Positions 58,407 through 64,000 of a stretch of DNA of 64,000 nucleotides are shown one piece after another. The position numbers and the translations under genes are program-made. Where the stretch lies: positions 1 through 64,000 of the forward strand of contig NZ_JAJKLK010000014.1 of the NCBI RefSeq assembly GCF_020982545.1, written 5' to 3'. Below the pieces are notes generated by a model that was given only the letters and a program-made list of their open reading frames with translations, ran no database searches and had not been told where the DNA came from. How positions within the stretch are numbered: position 1 is the stretch's first letter; the number at the start of each line of letters is the position of its first letter. The DNA comes from Streptomyces sp. MNU76 (GTDB taxonomy: Bacteria; Actinomycetota; Actinomycetes; Streptomycetales; Streptomycetaceae).

Positions 58407-59297
58407 TCACGCCTCGCAGGCGGTCTTGGTGTCGCTCGTGTCGGCCGTGCAGGTGTCGGTGTTGGTGCCCCCGTTGAGGAAGTCGTTGCCGAACACGCCG
58501 TCCACGGCGTCGAGGGTGTCGTTCCCCGCCCCTCCGCTGTGGGTGTCGCTGCCGGCGCCACCGACCAGGGTGTCGTTGCCCGTGCCGCCCACCAGGAGGT
58601 CGTTGCCTCCGAAGCCGGACAGGACGTCGCCCGCCGTGCCGCCGGTGAGCGTGTCGCCGAACGGGCTGCCGTACACGATCTCGACGTCCGTGAGGACGTT
58701 GTCGCCCTCGCCGCCGATGCCGTCGTCGGCGGAGTTGTCGATGTCGACGACCACCCCGGAGGTGCTCTCCAGGTAGCTGGCGATGTCGCTGGCGCCGCCT
58801 CCGCCGCTGAGCCGGTCCGCGCCCGTGCCGCCGATGAGGAGGTCGAAGGTGACGCCGCCGTTCAGGGTGTCGTTGCCCGTACCGCCGTTGAGGATGTTGC
58901 TGCCCGGGCTGGGGCCGCCGTTGATGACGTCGTTGCCGGACTCGCCCTTGAGGTCACCGCGGACGTTGCCGGTCTTGGTGATGATGTCGTTGCCGTCACC
59001 GGCGTTGACCACGACCGTGTCGGTGTTGAGGTTCACCGGGCAGGCCACCGAGCCGTTGACCTGGAGGGCGCATCCGAGACCGGCGGTCAGGGTGTCGGAG
59101 GTGTCCTGGATGACGACGTTGCTCCCGGACAGGCTGACCGTGATGTTGTTGGCGCGCCCCGCCGCCGCGTTGACGACCACCTTGGTCCCGCTCTTGGACA
59201 CACCCGTGGCCGCGCTCGCGGGTCCTCCGGCCACCGTCACCGCGGAGGCGGCCGTCGCCGCGACCACCAGGACCCTGAGTAACGCTTTTCGTGTCAT
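58407..59297 (-). CDS. Secreted RTX-type calcium-binding repeat protein
   Basis: A 296-residue exported protein. ATG 59297. Sec signal ALLRVLVVAATAASAVTVAG with cleavage near ASAAT. The mature part carries RTX nonapeptide-like repeats: GDGNDIITK, GESGNDVINGG, GGTGNDTLNGG, GGTGADRLSGG, GFGGNDLLVGG, GGTGNDTLVGG, GGAGSDTHSGG, GGAGNDTLDAV. Such repeats fold into a beta-roll when Ca2+ binds. There is no protease or lipase domain and no type I secretion gene nearby, so it is probably a structural or surface protein. Three or four cysteines near both ends may form disulfides. Confidence 0.85.
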   Translation of the reverse strand: MTRKALLRVLVVAATAASAVTVAGGPASAATGVSKSGTKVVVNAAAGRANNITVSLSGSNVVIQDTSDTLTAGLGCALQVNGSVACPVNLNTDTVVVNAGDGNDIITKTGNVRGDLKGESGNDVINGGPSPGSNILNGGTGNDTLNGGVTFDLLIGGTGADRLSGGGGASDIASYLESTSGVVVDIDNSADDGIGGEGDNVLTDVEIVYGSPFGDTLTGGTAGDVLSGFGGNDLLVGGTGNDTLVGGAGSDTHSGGAGNDTLDAVDGVFGNDFLNGGTNTDTCTADTSDTKTACEA

Positions 59298-59832
59298 GAA
59301 CTACCTCTCGATTGCCTCCGTCGACCTGCCCGCGCACCGCCGGTGCGTCGGGCCGCCCCTACGGTCCCCGGCGGGCCCGGGTGGCGCATGGGGGAAGAGC
59401 CCCCATCTATCGACGGAGTCGGGCTCGGCCGGCGGAGCCGTGGACCTTCCGGACGGACCGGAGAGGAGGTGGGAAGACAAGGGAACGAGCGGCCGGAGAG
59501 GCGCCCCTGCGGCTGGAACGAGCGCCCTGGGAGGGTGGCCCCGCAGCGCCCGGCGAGCTGGCCCCAGGGGGCGGTGGGCGGCGGCGTGAAACTGTTCCGA
59601 GTGCCCCGCGCGCGGGCTTGTATTCCACCTGGGACGGTATCTTTTCGGGCGGCGGGGATCTTCGCGACCGGCTTTGGTTGTCGGACGACAACTGCGTTAA
59701 TCTTCACCGGATTTTCTCATCCGGTCGATCCGTGAACTGCGGAAACCCGGCCGGTGAGCGGGCCTTGCACGGCCCGGCGCGGGTTCCGAGTCCTCGGCGC
59801 GAGGGCTCTTGGGGAGCGGAACGAGGGTGCGC
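59298..59832. promoter_or_regulatory. 535-nt intergenic region with paired inverted repeats
   Basis: No convincing gene lies here. Two perfect dyads stand close together: GTTGTC-N4-GACAAC (59677-59692) and ACCGGAT-N6-ATCCGGT (59706-59725). About 40 nt earlier GCTT-N15-CGGTAT (59616-59640) resembles a SigB-type stress promoter (GTTT-N14-16-GGGTAT). Base composition drops in GC around 59620-59730, as expected for a promoter zone of the hybrid kinase. The left part should hold the promoter of the RTX-like gene. Confidence 0.45.

Positions 59833-64000
<4,168 letters not shown>

Overview
The window is GC-rich with strong third-position GC bias, many GTG/TTG starts, overlapping ATGA/GTGA gene junctions, a group 1h-type [NiFe]-hydrogenase locus, a SapA-like secreted protein and a cytoplasmic HAMP-array hybrid kinase. 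Together these point to a Streptomyces or close relative. No rRNA, tRNA, insertion sequence or CRISPR array was recognised.

Region 1 (1-3.7 kb) is a decayed border. It has the start of a probable methyltransferase, a Tat-exported propeller-like protein, an acyl-CoA synthetase cut by an in-frame TAG, and two fragments of short-chain dehydrogenases facing each other.

Region 2 (3.7-31.2 kb) is a specialised-metabolite gene cluster with a striking first gene: a 285-residue protein with the sequence hallmarks of an HK97-fold capsid, read here as a family 3 (natural-product) encapsulin shell. The same strand carries a sulfotransferase (GTGA-coupled to an aldo/keto reductase), an NRPS A-PCP-reductase, an FAD amine oxidase-like enzyme, a 14-TM exporter and an acyl-CoA/AMP ligase. 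A divergent pair follows (RimK-like ATP-grasp ligase, second aldo/keto reductase). Next comes a minus-strand operon: GNAT/FemAB-like transferase, a helical protein with an HxxxExxH motif, an unrecognised protein with HExxH and ExxxD, type II thioesterase, a frameshifted A-PCP NRPS, and a KS-AT-ACP polyketide synthase. A divergent NRPS (A-PCP-C), a P450 and a second MFS transporter close it. The inferred product is a small peptide-polyketide hybrid, possibly reductively released and sulfated, with one or more steps possibly enclosed in a protein shell.

Region 3 (31.5-41.6 kb) is mixed: an ADP-ribosylglycohydrolase with an in-frame TGA, an FMN-binding oxidase-like protein, a membrane Ser/Thr kinase with an overlapping single-pass partner rich in repeated threonine motifs, a truncated secreted protein, a small membrane protein, a D-2-hydroxyacid dehydrogenase, an M24 peptidase, a SapA-like secreted protein, a TIGR01777-type epimerase, a TOPRIM protein and a Cys-rich zinc-ribbon pair.

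Region 4 (41.7-57 kb) is a nearly complete high-affinity, oxygen-tolerant uptake hydrogenase locus: HypX-like protein, small and large subunits, four accessory proteins (one NifU-like), maturation protease, a 34-residue peptide, HypA, a single ORF joining HypB to HypF through a His-rich linker, HypC, HypD and HypE.

Region 5 (57-64 kb) has a hydrophilic small protein, a frameshifted lipoprotein gene, a secreted RTX-repeat protein, a 535-nt intergenic region and a very large hybrid histidine kinase with seven HAMP repeats, cut by the right edge.
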